In this document: in pieces, positions 26,462-34,731 of the stretch
Layout: each line of letters opens with the position of its first letter
Position numbering within the stretch: the stretch's first letter is position 1
Source: Paracoccus acridae
GTDB taxonomy: Bacteria; Pseudomonadota; Alphaproteobacteria; Rhodobacterales; Rhodobacteraceae
Assembly: GCF_014642735.1 (NCBI RefSeq)
Contig: NZ_BMIV01000010.1
Location: 1-64,000, forward strand
Length of the DNA: 64,000 nt
Reading direction: 5' to 3'
Notes under the pieces: generated by a model
Database searches by the model: none
The model's input: only the letters and a program-made list of their open reading frames with translations
Told to the model about the DNA's origin: nothing
Program-made: the position numbers and the translations under genes

Positions 26462-28234
26462 TCAGCCCTCCCGCAGCCGCCGCGCCACGCTGTCGCCAAG
26501 CGTCGTCAGGATCAGGCAGCAGGAGGTGGCCCCCGCGTCCAGAACCCCGCGTGATCGTTCGCCCAGGCGGCTGGCCCGTCCCAGCCGGGCCACCATGTCC
26601 ACCGTGCTGTCGCGTCCCTGCCGCGCCGCCTCGGCCATGGCCGCAAGGGCCGGGACGAAGCCCTGTCCCCGGTTTGCGTCGAAGGCCGCGACTGCGGGGA
26701 TCAGGCAGTCCATCAGGGTCTTGTCGCCGACCTGCGCCGATCCTGTCTTGCGGACCCCGGCAAGGCCTGCGTTCAGCATGACGGAAAAGCCCTCGGCATC
26801 GACGGCTGCGCGGCCCTCGACCGACCGGGCCATGTTGCCGAACAGGAAGCCGTAAAGCGGCCCCATCGACCCGCCGATTTCCGACATCAACACATCGGAC
26901 AGCACGTTCAGCGCCTGATCCAGCGGCTGGTCCCGGCCTTCCAGACGCTCGGCCGCGCGGCCGAAGCCCTTGGCCATGTTGATGCCGTGGTCACCGTCGC
27001 CGATCAACCCGTCGATCTCGGACAGATAGGCCCGGTTCGCGACGATGACAGATGCCAGTTCCCGCACGATCCCCGACCCGTCCGACAGCGGCAGGCGCGG
27101 CGCGCCCAGGGCCTCGGGCGCGCGGGGGGTGTCGTCGCCCGCGCCGGCGTCCCGCACGGCACGACGCGAGGCAGCAGCGGTCTGCGCCACCGGCGCGACG
27201 GGCGTGCCCAGAACCGTCAGGCCGGGCGAGGCGCATTCCACGTCCAGCAGCGCCTTGAGGTCCGCATCGAGCGCCATCACCGTCAGCGTCGCCCCCACCA
27301 TTTCAAGCGAGGTGAAATAGTTGCCCACGAAGGCGCGATGCACCGTCAGCCCGGCCTTTTCCAAGCCGACCTCGATCCGGTCATAAAGAACGTACAGTTC
27401 GTTCACCGGGGTCGCGCCCAAGCCCGAAACCAGCACCGCGACCTCGGTTCCCGGTGCCAGGCCATGATCCTCCAGCACGATGTTCAGCATGTCGTCGGCG
27501 ACCTGGTCGGCGGCCTTCAGGGGTTCCACACGCGCACCGGGTTCGCCGTGGTGGCCGATGCCGACCTCCATTGTGCCGGGTTCGATCTGGAAGTTCGGAT
27601 GGCCCACGGCGGGCAGCGTGCAGGGTCCAAGCCCCACCCCGACGGACCGGCAGGCGTCGATCGCCCGCTGCGCCGCCGCCTGGACCTCGGCCAGGGTTCC
27701 GCCAAGCGCGGCCTTGGCGCCGCCGATCTTCCACATGAAGATCTCGCCCGCGACGCCCCGGCGCCGGTCGCGTTCGGACAAGGGCGCGGAACAGACGTCG
27801 TCGTTGGCCACGACCGTCGCGACCTCGATCCCCTCGGCGGCGACCATCTCGGACGCCATGCGGACGTTCATGTTGTCGCCCGCATAATTGCCGTACAGCA
27901 CCGCGACCCCTGCCCCGCCATCGGCGGCGCGGATCGCATCGGCAAAGCTTTTCGCCGTGGGGGACGAGAACAGCTCGCCCACGGCCACGGCATCGACCAG
28001 GTTGCGGCCGGTATAGCCGATGAAGGCGGGTTCATGCCCCGACCCGCCCCCCGTGACGATCCCCACGCGCCCCTCTTGCGGCGCCTGGCGAGAGACGACC
28101 ACGCGCGGATTGGTCGGATCGCGCCGGACCAGATCCGCATGGGCCCTGAGGAACCCCGCAACCGTTTCATCGACCAGATCGTCCGGGTCGTTCACGAAAC
28201 GCTGCATGGCCCGTTTTCCTGACATCGCATCCAT
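26462..28234 (-). CDS. Dihydroxyacetone-type kinase, DhaK-DhaL single chain
   Basis: A 590-residue ATP-dependent ketose kinase. Residues 10-335 are DhaK, with H67 (GGGSGHEPA), D120 (GNYAGDNMN) and H229 (GIGHHGEPG). Residues 385-590 are DhaL, with DGLIGDGDHGINMAKGF (D408, D413, D415) and GSMGPLYGFLFG. A Pro/Ala-rich linker joins them. ATG 28234 follows GAGGGG and lies 11 bases after the SDR stop. Single-chain kinases of this type phosphorylate dihydroxyacetone or tetruloses such as erythrulose. The coupled polyol dehydrogenase and sugar importer favour a ketose made from an imported polyol. The isomerases needed for a tetrulose route are not in the window. Confidence 0.87.
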   Translation of the reverse strand: MDAMSGKRAMQRFVNDPDDLVDETVAGFLRAHADLVRRDPTNPRVVVSRQAPQEGRVGIVTGGGSGHEPAFIGYTGRNLVDAVAVGELFSSPTAKSFADAIRAADGGAGVAVLYGNYAGDNMNVRMASEMVAAEGIEVATVVANDDVCSAPLSERDRRRGVAGEIFMWKIGGAKAALGGTLAEVQAAAQRAIDACRSVGVGLGPCTLPAVGHPNFQIEPGTMEVGIGHHGEPGARVEPLKAADQVADDMLNIVLEDHGLAPGTEVAVLVSGLGATPVNELYVLYDRIEVGLEKAGLTVHRAFVGNYFTSLEMVGATLTVMALDADLKALLDVECASPGLTVLGTPVAPVAQTAAASRRAVRDAGAGDDTPRAPEALGAPRLPLSDGSGIVRELASVIVANRAYLSEIDGLIGDGDHGINMAKGFGRAAERLEGRDQPLDQALNVLSDVLMSEIGGSMGPLYGFLFGNMARSVEGRAAVDAEGFSVMLNAGLAGVRKTGSAQVGDKTLMDCLIPAVAAFDANRGQGFVPALAAMAEAARQGRDSTVDMVARLGRASRLGERSRGVLDAGATSCCLILTTLGDSVARRLREG

Positions 28235-28245
28235 CGGATCGCCCC

Positions 28246-29004
28246 TCATTTCACCGTATAGCCGCCATCGACCAGCAGGTCGGCGCCGTTGATCATCGCC
28301 GCCGCGTCCGAGGCCAGGAACACCGCCGCCGCGGCGATCTCCTCGGGTTCGGCAAAGCGGCCCGTGGGGATCTGCGCCTTCATCGCCTCGCCCTTGGGGC
28401 CTTCCCAGGCCTTGCGGCCCAGGTCGGTCATCACCACCGTCGGAGAGATCGAATTGACCGTGATGCCGTGGCGCCCCCATTCAAGCGCCAGGGTCTTCGT
28501 CACGCCGATGATGCCGAACTTGGACGCGCAATAGGCGACATGGCCGTCGATCGCGACCGATCCCGCCTGGCTGGCCAGGTTGATGATCCGCCCGCCTTTT
28601 CCGGCCTGGATCATCCTGCGGCCGACCACCTGGGCCATGGCGAAGCTGCCGGTCAGGTTGATGTCGATGGTGCGCCGCCAGGCGGTGTCCGACAGATCCT
28701 CGGCCGGGGCCAGGTCAACGATCCCGGCGGAATTGACCAGGATGTCGATACCCCCGAAAGCCTCGACGACACCCTCGACCGCTGCCGCGATGCTGCCGTT
28801 GTCGGAAACGTCGCAGGCGAAGGCCCGGGCGTTGTTCCCAAGCGTGTCCGCATGGCGCGATGCCGCGTCGGCGTTCATGTCCAGCAGCGCGACCGCCGCG
28901 CCCTTGGCGGCGAAGGCCTGCGCGATGGCCAGGCCAATGCCCGAGGCGGCGCCGGTCACGACGGCGGTCTTGCCCGCCAGAGAGAAATCGAGGGGTGCTG
29001 GCAT
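28246..29004 (-). CDS. Short-chain dehydrogenase, polyol dehydrogenase-like
   Basis: A 252-residue classical SDR with TGAASGIGLAIAQAF for NAD binding, NSAGI, the catalytic Ser in NLASQAGS, YCASK, and a C-terminal INGADLLVDGGYTVK. Chain length and context fit D-threitol, galactitol or similar polyol dehydrogenases that make a ketose. ATG 29004 follows AAGGAG at good spacing. It lies between the binding-protein gene and the DhaKL kinase gene in one minus-strand operon, so its product is probably the kinase substrate. Confidence 0.85.
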   Translation of the reverse strand: MPAPLDFSLAGKTAVVTGAASGIGLAIAQAFAAKGAAVALLDMNADAASRHADTLGNNARAFACDVSDNGSIAAAVEGVVEAFGGIDILVNSAGIVDLAPAEDLSDTAWRRTIDINLTGSFAMAQVVGRRMIQAGKGGRIINLASQAGSVAIDGHVAYCASKFGIIGVTKTLALEWGRHGITVNSISPTVVMTDLGRKAWEGPKGEAMKAQIPTGRFAEPEEIAAAAVFLASDAAAMINGADLLVDGGYTVK

Positions 29005-29061
29005 GGAAAAGGCTCCTTGCAAAATGACGTGCGTGATCGCGGGGGCATGGTCCGCGACAAT

Positions 29062-29087
29062 CCCCGGCGGCACCGAGGCCGCCGGGG
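29062..29087 (-). terminator. Strong intercistronic hairpin after binding-protein gene
   Basis: On the minus strand CCCCGGCGGC-N6-GCCGCCGGGG forms a perfect 10-bp stem, 9 bases after the binding-protein stop and before the SDR gene. No T-run follows, so partial termination or 3'-end protection of the binding-protein message is more likely than a full stop. Confidence 0.6.
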
Positions 29088-29096
29088 GGAAGACGG

Positions 29097-30086
29097 TTAC
29101 TGGCGTGCCGCCAGCAGGTCGTCCACGTTCTCGGCCGTGACCGGGGTCCAGGGCACGTTGTATTCCGCGTCCGTGCCGCCGTTCCACGGCATGTCGGGAT
29201 ACTGGCTCCAGATCTCGGACATGGGTTCATAGTCGGGCTTGACCGCCTTGATCGCCACGTCGATGGCCCCCTGGGCCTGGGCCGCGCCGTCCTGCAGGAT
29301 CGAGGCCATCTGGCCGGCCTTCACGGCGTTCAGCGCATCGGTCACGCCGTCCACGCCCGCGATTGCAAAGTCGGACACGTCCATGCCCGCGGCCTTGATC
29401 GCTTCGATCGCGCCAAGCGCCATCTCGTCGTTCTGCGCGATGACGCCCTTGATATTCTCGCCATGCGAGGTCAGCCAGTTTTCCATCAGGCTCTGGGCCT
29501 CGGCGCGCGACCAGTTGGCGGTCTGCTGTTCCAGCACCGTCACCTCGGGGCATTCGGCCAAAGCCTTCTCGTTGCCCTCGCCCCGCTGGATCTGGGCGGA
29601 CTGGCCGATCGGGCCCTCGATCACGACGACTGCCCCGGTGCAGCCCATCTTGTCCAGCACCGCCTTGGCTTCCAGGTATCCGGCCTGCACATCGTCGGAC
29701 CCGACATAGGAGGTCAGAAGGTCGCTGTTCACCCGCGTGTTCGACCCGACCACGGGGATGCCTGCGTCATGGGCCAGTTGCACGGCGGTCGCCCCGGCCT
29801 CGACATCGATGGGCGCGAAGACGATCGCGTCGAAACCCTGGGTGATCATCGTTTCGAACTGGTCCTGCTGGACCAGGGCGTCATAGCGGCCGTCGAACAC
29901 CGTCAGTTCGACCAGTCCCGACGTGACGGCGGGGTGCTGTTCGGCGGCATTGGTCCAAAGCTGCATGAACTCGGCGTTCAGGCCATAAGGGGCAAGACCG
30001 ATCTTGATCGTGTCCTGCGCGGTTGCGGCGGTGCCAAGCGCAAGCGCAAGAACGCTTGCCGTCATCATCGTCGTCCGTGCCTTCAT
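29097..30086 (-). CDS. Sugar ABC transporter substrate-binding protein (ribose type)
   Basis: This 329-residue periplasmic protein has a Sec signal peptide (MKARTTMMTASVLALALGTAATAQ). The mature part is of the RbsB type, with TIKIGLAPYGLNAEFMQLW, GFDAIVFAPIDVEAG and a C-terminal half containing FAIAGVDGVTDALNAVKAGQM. ATG 30086 follows AGGAAA. It is the binding component for the permease and ATPase genes upstream in the operon. The ligand is probably the polyol or ketose handled by the downstream SDR and kinases. Confidence 0.88.
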   Translation of the reverse strand: MKARTTMMTASVLALALGTAATAQDTIKIGLAPYGLNAEFMQLWTNAAEQHPAVTSGLVELTVFDGRYDALVQQDQFETMITQGFDAIVFAPIDVEAGATAVQLAHDAGIPVVGSNTRVNSDLLTSYVGSDDVQAGYLEAKAVLDKMGCTGAVVVIEGPIGQSAQIQRGEGNEKALAECPEVTVLEQQTANWSRAEAQSLMENWLTSHGENIKGVIAQNDEMALGAIEAIKAAGMDVSDFAIAGVDGVTDALNAVKAGQMASILQDGAAQAQGAIDVAIKAVKPDYEPMSEIWSQYPDMPWNGGTDAEYNVPWTPVTAENVDDLLAARQ

Positions 30087-30147
30087 CTGGATTTCCTCCC
30101 TCAGTGACAAGCTAAACGGTTCGGATCGCGGCCCCTGAGGGCCGGAT

Positions 30148-31179
30148 TCATTCCTCGGTCCGGCGGGACCGGTCCAGCATCACGGCGGCCACGATCAGCC
30201 CGCCCTTGATCACCTGCTGGTAATAGGATTCGACCCCAAGCAGATCGAGGCCGTTGTTCATGACCCCGATCAGCAGGGCGCCGATCACGGTGCCGGTCAC
30301 CCGCCCGATCCCGCCAGCCAGGCTGGTGCCGCCGATCACGACCGCCGCGATCGCGTCCAGTTCATAGGCCACGCCCGCCTGCGGCAGCGCCGATCCGGTC
30401 CGCGCGGTCAGGATCATGCCCGCAATGGCCGCCAAGCCGCCCGAGATGACATAGACCAGGAAGCGGATGCGCCGGACCGGCAGGCCGGACACCTTGGCCG
30501 CGTGCGGGTTGCCCCCCACCGCATAGACATGGCGGCCAAAGCGGGTGCGGGTCAGGACGAAATGGGACAGGGCGAAGACCAGGCCGAACAGGATGATCGG
30601 CACGGGGATGCCCGCGATGTCGCCGGTCCCGATCCAGCGATAGCCGTCGGTCAGCGCCGGAATGGGGCGGCCGCCCGAATAGATCAGCGTCAGGCCGCGT
30701 GCCGCCGACAGCATCCCCAGTGTGGCCACGAAGGCCGGCACCGCAAAGCGCGCCACCGCAAGGCCAGACAGCGCGCCCAAGGCGATCCCGGTCAGCACCC
30801 CCACGGCCAGCGGCACGGCCGCGACATAGGGCGCGCCGGGGATGAAGCCCACCGCCGAGGTGGTGGCGAAACTGGCGGACACGACGCCTGCCATGGCGAC
30901 GACCGATCCAACCGACAGGTCGATCCCGCGCGTCAGGATGACAAAGGTCATGCCGATGGCCAGGATCCCGTTGATCGAGGTCTGGCGCAGCACGTTGATG
31001 ATGTTGCGCGAGGTCAGGAAGTTGTCGCTGACAAGCGACAGCACGACACACAGCACCGCAAGCGCGATCAGGATGCCATAGCGCTGTGCCACCGGCCCGA
31101 TCCGCGACGACAGGGTGCGCGGCTGTTCCGTTCCAGCCCCCGCAGGCACGGCAGCCTTGATCTGGTTGTCCACGTCCAT
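30148..31179 (-). CDS. Sugar ABC transporter permease (RbsC type)
   Basis: A 343-residue membrane protein with the RbsC pattern: NILAIG-like segment NGILAIGMTFVILTRGIDLSVGS, later GGNPHAAKVSGLPVRRIRFLVY, and IAAVVIGGTSLAGGIGRVTGTVIGALLIG. About nine to ten hydrophobic segments are evident after a hydrophilic N-terminal tail of about 30 residues. It lies between the ATPase and the binding-protein genes. A homodimer would form the channel. Confidence 0.9.
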   Translation of the reverse strand: MDVDNQIKAAVPAGAGTEQPRTLSSRIGPVAQRYGILIALAVLCVVLSLVSDNFLTSRNIINVLRQTSINGILAIGMTFVILTRGIDLSVGSVVAMAGVVSASFATTSAVGFIPGAPYVAAVPLAVGVLTGIALGALSGLAVARFAVPAFVATLGMLSAARGLTLIYSGGRPIPALTDGYRWIGTGDIAGIPVPIILFGLVFALSHFVLTRTRFGRHVYAVGGNPHAAKVSGLPVRRIRFLVYVISGGLAAIAGMILTARTGSALPQAGVAYELDAIAAVVIGGTSLAGGIGRVTGTVIGALLIGVMNNGLDLLGVESYYQQVIKGGLIVAAVMLDRSRRTEE

Positions 31180-31218
31180 CCTCCCTCTGCGGTCCTGGTC
31201 AGGCGCCGGTGCGCCCGG

Positions 31219-32712
31219 TCAGGCCGCCAGATGCAGCAATCCTTCGGCCGACAGTTCGGCCCGTTCCAATTGTCCGGCAACACCGCCGTCGCGCATGACC
31301 ACCACCCGGTCGGCCATGCCCAGAACCTCGTCCGTTTCCGACGAGATCATGATGACCGAGCCGCCTGCCCGCGCGAAATCCGACATCACGCGATAAATCT
31401 CGCGCTTGGCGCCCACATCGACGCCGCGCGTCGGTTCATCCAGCAGCAGGATCCGGGGTTCGGTCAGGAACCACTTGCCCAGGACCACCTTCTGCTGATT
31501 GCCGCCGGACAGGTTGGACACGTTCAGCCGATCCGAGGCGGTCTTGATCTTCAAGTCGTCGATCATCCGCTGGGCCGCGCCGCGTTCCGCCCGCGCGTTC
31601 ATCACCGGACCTGCCGACAGGCGCCCAAGGGTGGCAAGACACAGGTTCGACCGCACGTCGCTGGTCAGCACCAGCCCCGAGCCCTTCCGATCCTCGGTCA
31701 CATAGGCCAGCCCCGCCCGGATCGCATCCTGGGGCGAGTGGATGGTGACAGGCGCGCCGTCGATCTCGATCCGGCCTTCGGTCTGCCTGGACAGGCCGAA
31801 CAGGCGGTCGAAGATTTCGCTGCGCCCCGATCCCATCAGACCGTAAAGGGCCAGGATCTCTCCGCGCTTCAGGTCGAAGGTCACGTCGCGGACGCCATGA
31901 TCGGCGGCAAGTCCACGGACCGACAGCACGGGGGCGGGTGCGGGGGTGTTTTCCTTGACGAATTCCTCGGTCAGGGGGCGGCCCACGACCAACTGGATCA
32001 GGTGGTCCTTGGTGATGTCGGCCAGGCTTCCCGTCTCGATAAAGGCGCCGTCGCGAAAGACCGTATAGCTGTCGCAGATCGAGAAGATCTCGGACAGGCG
32101 GTGGCTGACATAGATCACGCCCTTGCCGCGCGCCTTCAGCGTGGCCACGGCGGCGAACAACTGGTCGGCCTCGGCCTCGCCCAGGGCCGAGGTCGGCTCG
32201 TCCATGATGATCACCTCGGCGTCATAGCTGAGCGCCTTCGCGATCTCGACCAGCTGGGTCTGGGCCACGGTCAGATCCATCATCAGGCTGTCGGCGCGGA
32301 TGCCGAAATGGAAACTGTCCAGCAGCGTCTGGGCCTTGCGGTTCATCTCGGCGAAGCGGATGCGGCCCAGGAAGCCGACCGGCTCGCGGCCCAGATAGAT
32401 GTTCTCGGCAACGGTCATGGCGGGGACCGGGCTCAGTTCCTGCTCGATGATCGAGATGCCGTTGGCAAGCGCCTGCGAGGGGTTGTCGAACGAAACCTCG
32501 CGGCCGTTGCGCAGCAGCGTGCCGGCGTCGCGATGGTGGATGCCCATCAGGATCTTCAGGAAGGTCGATTTGCCCGCGCCGTTCCCGCCGCACAGCGCGT
32601 GGACCGAACCCGGCATCAGCGTGAACTGCCCGTCGCGCAATGCGGGAACGCCGCTGAACGACTTGCGGAAGCCGACCGCCCGCAGCAGCGGTTCGTCGAT
32701 CCGTGGTGTCAT
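31219..32712 (-). CDS. Sugar ABC transporter ATP-binding protein (RbsA type)
   Basis: A 497-residue double ATPase. The first cassette has Walker A CGGNGAGKST and Walker B VIIMDEPTSALG. The second has the usual RbsA-like degenerate Walker A YGLMGSGRSE and a canonical LSGGNQQKVVLGKWF plus LLLDEPTRGVDVGAKREIY. ATG 32712 follows GGAGGGG. It is the first gene of the seven-gene polyol/ketose operon running to 23702, and the probable promoter lies just upstream. Confidence 0.92.
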   Translation of the reverse strand: MTPRIDEPLLRAVGFRKSFSGVPALRDGQFTLMPGSVHALCGGNGAGKSTFLKILMGIHHRDAGTLLRNGREVSFDNPSQALANGISIIEQELSPVPAMTVAENIYLGREPVGFLGRIRFAEMNRKAQTLLDSFHFGIRADSLMMDLTVAQTQLVEIAKALSYDAEVIIMDEPTSALGEAEADQLFAAVATLKARGKGVIYVSHRLSEIFSICDSYTVFRDGAFIETGSLADITKDHLIQLVVGRPLTEEFVKENTPAPAPVLSVRGLAADHGVRDVTFDLKRGEILALYGLMGSGRSEIFDRLFGLSRQTEGRIEIDGAPVTIHSPQDAIRAGLAYVTEDRKGSGLVLTSDVRSNLCLATLGRLSAGPVMNARAERGAAQRMIDDLKIKTASDRLNVSNLSGGNQQKVVLGKWFLTEPRILLLDEPTRGVDVGAKREIYRVMSDFARAGGSVIMISSETDEVLGMADRVVVMRDGGVAGQLERAELSAEGLLHLAA

Positions 32713-32761
32713 CGCCCCTCCGTCACAGCACGAAAACCAAATTCAACCGCCTCCTGACATT

Positions 32762-32790
32762 TGTAAAAACCAGATCGTGACTTCTGTCAA
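32762..32790 (-). promoter_or_regulatory. Candidate sigma70-type promoter of the polyol operon
   Basis: On the minus strand TTGACA (32790-32785) is followed after 17 bases by TTTACA (32767-32762), about 50 bases before the first start codon, in an AT-rich gap. TGACA (32755-32759) and TGTCA (32785-32789) also form a spaced inverted repeat that could be an operator for the SorC-type regulator. The -10 match is only partial. Confidence 0.4.
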
Positions 32791-32865
32791 GCATAAGCTG
32801 AAAAACGTCACAGCCGACCGCTTCTTCAGGGGCCGGCAAAACGGACGGATTGGATGATGTGCGCC

Positions 32866-33273
32866 TTACTGGGGCGAGATCCCGTCCAGCGACGGGAAAT
32901 AGGTCGTGTATCGCCCTTGATCGCGGGTCAGCAGCCGATAGCCACGGATGGCAGCATGGGCGCCGATATAGAAATCCGGCAAAGGAGAGCGCCGCACCCC
33001 ACCCCGGCGTCGATAGGCCAGGAAGGCCTTGCCCGACAGGAAGGCGGCGGGCCAGGGCAGGGGTTCGCGGTGGAAGACATCTTCGGGAAGCAGCGCCTCC
33101 AGCGCCTCGATCCGGCTGTGGGCGACCGAAACTTCGGCATAGATCAGCGGATTGATGACAAGCCGGGCATCGCGCCCCGCCTGCATCAGGGACTCCGCCG
33201 ACCATTCCGCCCATTCGGGATCGCCGGTCGCGATGTCGATCAGGACATTGGCATCGACCAAGACCGGCGTCAT
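32866..33273 (-). CDS. vapC: VapC-type PIN-domain toxin
   Basis: A 135-residue PIN-domain ribonuclease with the acidic active-site set D7 (VLVDANVLID), E47 (YAEVSV), D100 (LPDFYIGAHA) and D118 (TRDQGRY). VapC toxins cleave tRNA or rRNA when free of antitoxin. Its ATG overlaps the antitoxin stop by ATGA, the standard vapBC arrangement. All catalytic acids are present, so the toxin is probably active. It lies isolated between two sugar operons. Confidence 0.88.
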   Translation of the reverse strand: MTPVLVDANVLIDIATGDPEWAEWSAESLMQAGRDARLVINPLIYAEVSVAHSRIEALEALLPEDVFHREPLPWPAAFLSGKAFLAYRRRGGVRRSPLPDFYIGAHAAIRGYRLLTRDQGRYTTYFPSLDGISPQ

Positions 33274-33509
33274 TCGCGGGTCAGCGCCATGATCTCATCC
33301 GTGGAAAGTCCGGTATCCGCACTGCCGCGCAATCCGTCGATGACCGATTGCAGGCGGCTTGCCTTGTGGCGCACACCTTGCCCCGCTGGCAGGACCCGGA
33401 CCACGCCGTCGTCGCCGATGACGAAATCAACCTCGTCCCCCGGTCGAAACCCGGCAAAGTCACGCACGCTTTGGGGAATGGTGACTTGACCCTTTGTCGT
33501 GATGCGCAT
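33270..33509 (-). CDS. vapB: VapB/AbrB-type antitoxin
   Basis: A 79-residue protein with an N-terminal SpoVT/AbrB swapped-hairpin DNA-binding domain (MRITTKGQVTIPQSVRDFAGFRPGDEVDFVIGDD) and a short C-terminal tail that would occupy the VapC active site. ATG 33509 has AAGGA 7 bases upstream; longer in-frame extensions are not family-like. It should neutralise the toxin and autorepress the pair through the repeat immediately upstream. Confidence 0.88.
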   Translation of the reverse strand: MRITTKGQVTIPQSVRDFAGFRPGDEVDFVIGDDGVVRVLPAGQGVRHKASRLQSVIDGLRGSADTGLSTDEIMALTRE

Positions 33510-33531
33510 GGCCCATCCTTCACGAAGTGCA

Positions 33532-33551
33532 GTAATACCTGGAAGTATTAC
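33532..33551. promoter_or_regulatory. VapB operator palindrome
   Basis: A perfect 7-bp inverted repeat, GTAATAC-N6-GTATTAC, lies 22 bases upstream of the vapB start in an otherwise GC-rich region. Position and symmetry fit the autorepression site of an AbrB-fold VapB in complex with VapC. Confidence 0.65.
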
Positions 33552-33633
33552 CACAAGCGATGACGAAAGGGCAAGCAGCGGCGACAAGCCCCCCGGTCGG
33601 CGTGAACGGAATGACAGTCGTCCGGGGCTGCGC

Positions 33634-34728
33634 TTAAAGCGGCTGCCACGCCCCGTCGGCGCGGCTTGACTGGATGCAGGCGGCAACGAAGCGCATTCCG
33701 TCAAGGCCATCCTGGATCCCCGGCAGGCCGGGCGGCACCCGCCCCGCCCCGATGGCGTCGGCCGCGTCGGTATAGATCGAGGCGAAGGCTTCGAGATACC
33801 CTTCGGCATGGCCCGAGGGCAGGCGCGCGCTGCCCATGAATTCGGGGCCGCCGCGCGTCAGGATCTGCGACGGCTCGCCCAGCCGGGTCAGGCGCAGGCG
33901 GTTGGGATCGGCATGGGTCCAGTCCAGTCCCGCCTTGTCGCCCATGACGCGCAGACGCACTTCGTTGTCGGACCCCGCCGCGACCTGGCTGGTCCACAGC
34001 ATCCCCCGCGCCCCTTGGGCAAGGCGCAGCATCGTATGGCCGTTGTCGTCGATCTGACGGCCCGGCAGGAAGGCGGTCAGTTCGGCCGCGACCGCTTCGA
34101 TCGGCAGGCCCGAGACATAGGTCGCCAGATGCGCCGCATGGGTGCCGATGTCGGCGATCGCGCCGCCTTCGCCGCCAAGGGCGGGATCCGCGCGCCAGCC
34201 CTGCTGTTCGGCGCGGCCGGGACGGGCAAGCCAGTCCGACACGAACTCGGCATGGACCAGCCGGATGCGGCCCAACGTCCCCTCGGCCACCAGCCGCCGC
34301 GCCTCGCGGATCATCGGATAGCCGGAATAGCTGTAGGTCAGGATCAGCAGCGCCTTGCTGTCCTTGGCAACCCCGGCCAGATCCTCGGCCTCGGGCAGGG
34401 TCGCGGTCAGGGGCTTGTCCAGGATCACGTGGATGCCCGCTTCCAGAAAGGCGCGGGCGACCGGCAGGTGCAGGTGGTTGGGCGTCACGACCGACACGGC
34501 GCGGATGCCGTCGGGCCGCGCAGCCTCGGCCCGTGCCATCTCGCGCCAGTCGTGATAGCTGCGCCCAAGCCCGATGGCCTCGGCCGAGGCCGCAGCACGG
34601 GCGGCGTCCGAGGACAGCGCCCCGGCCACCAGCGTGAAGCGGTCGTCGATGCGCGCCGCGATGCGGTGCACGGCGCCGATAAAGGCGCCATGGCCGCCGC
34701 CCACCATGCCCAAGGGGATGCGCTGCAT
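33634..34728 (-). CDS. Gfo/Idh/MocA-family oxidoreductase (last gene of sugar operon)
   Basis: This 364-residue NAD(P)-dependent oxidoreductase has N-terminal GMVGGGHGAFIGAVHR for nucleotide binding, VSVVTPNHLHLPVARAFLEAGIHVILDKPLT with the family Lys in DKP, and a C-terminal substrate domain with DIGTHAAHLATYVSG (His of the family catalytic segment). Such enzymes oxidise or reduce sugar hydroxyls, often at C3. It is the eighth gene of the operon, 3 bases after the isomerase stop. With a second oxidoreductase two genes upstream, one may oxidise and the other reduce. Confidence 0.85.
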   Translation of the reverse strand: MQRIPLGMVGGGHGAFIGAVHRIAARIDDRFTLVAGALSSDAARAAASAEAIGLGRSYHDWREMARAEAARPDGIRAVSVVTPNHLHLPVARAFLEAGIHVILDKPLTATLPEAEDLAGVAKDSKALLILTYSYSGYPMIREARRLVAEGTLGRIRLVHAEFVSDWLARPGRAEQQGWRADPALGGEGGAIADIGTHAAHLATYVSGLPIEAVAAELTAFLPGRQIDDNGHTMLRLAQGARGMLWTSQVAAGSDNEVRLRVMGDKAGLDWTHADPNRLRLTRLGEPSQILTRGGPEFMGSARLPSGHAEGYLEAFASIYTDAADAIGAGRVPPGLPGIQDGLDGMRFVAACIQSSRADGAWQPL

Positions 34729-34731
34729 CCC

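Noticed and set aside
30502..32757. Plus-strand open frame of about 751 codons opposite the ribose-type permease and ATPase genes
   Set aside because: Antisense artefact. The minus-strand genes have full ABC motifs.
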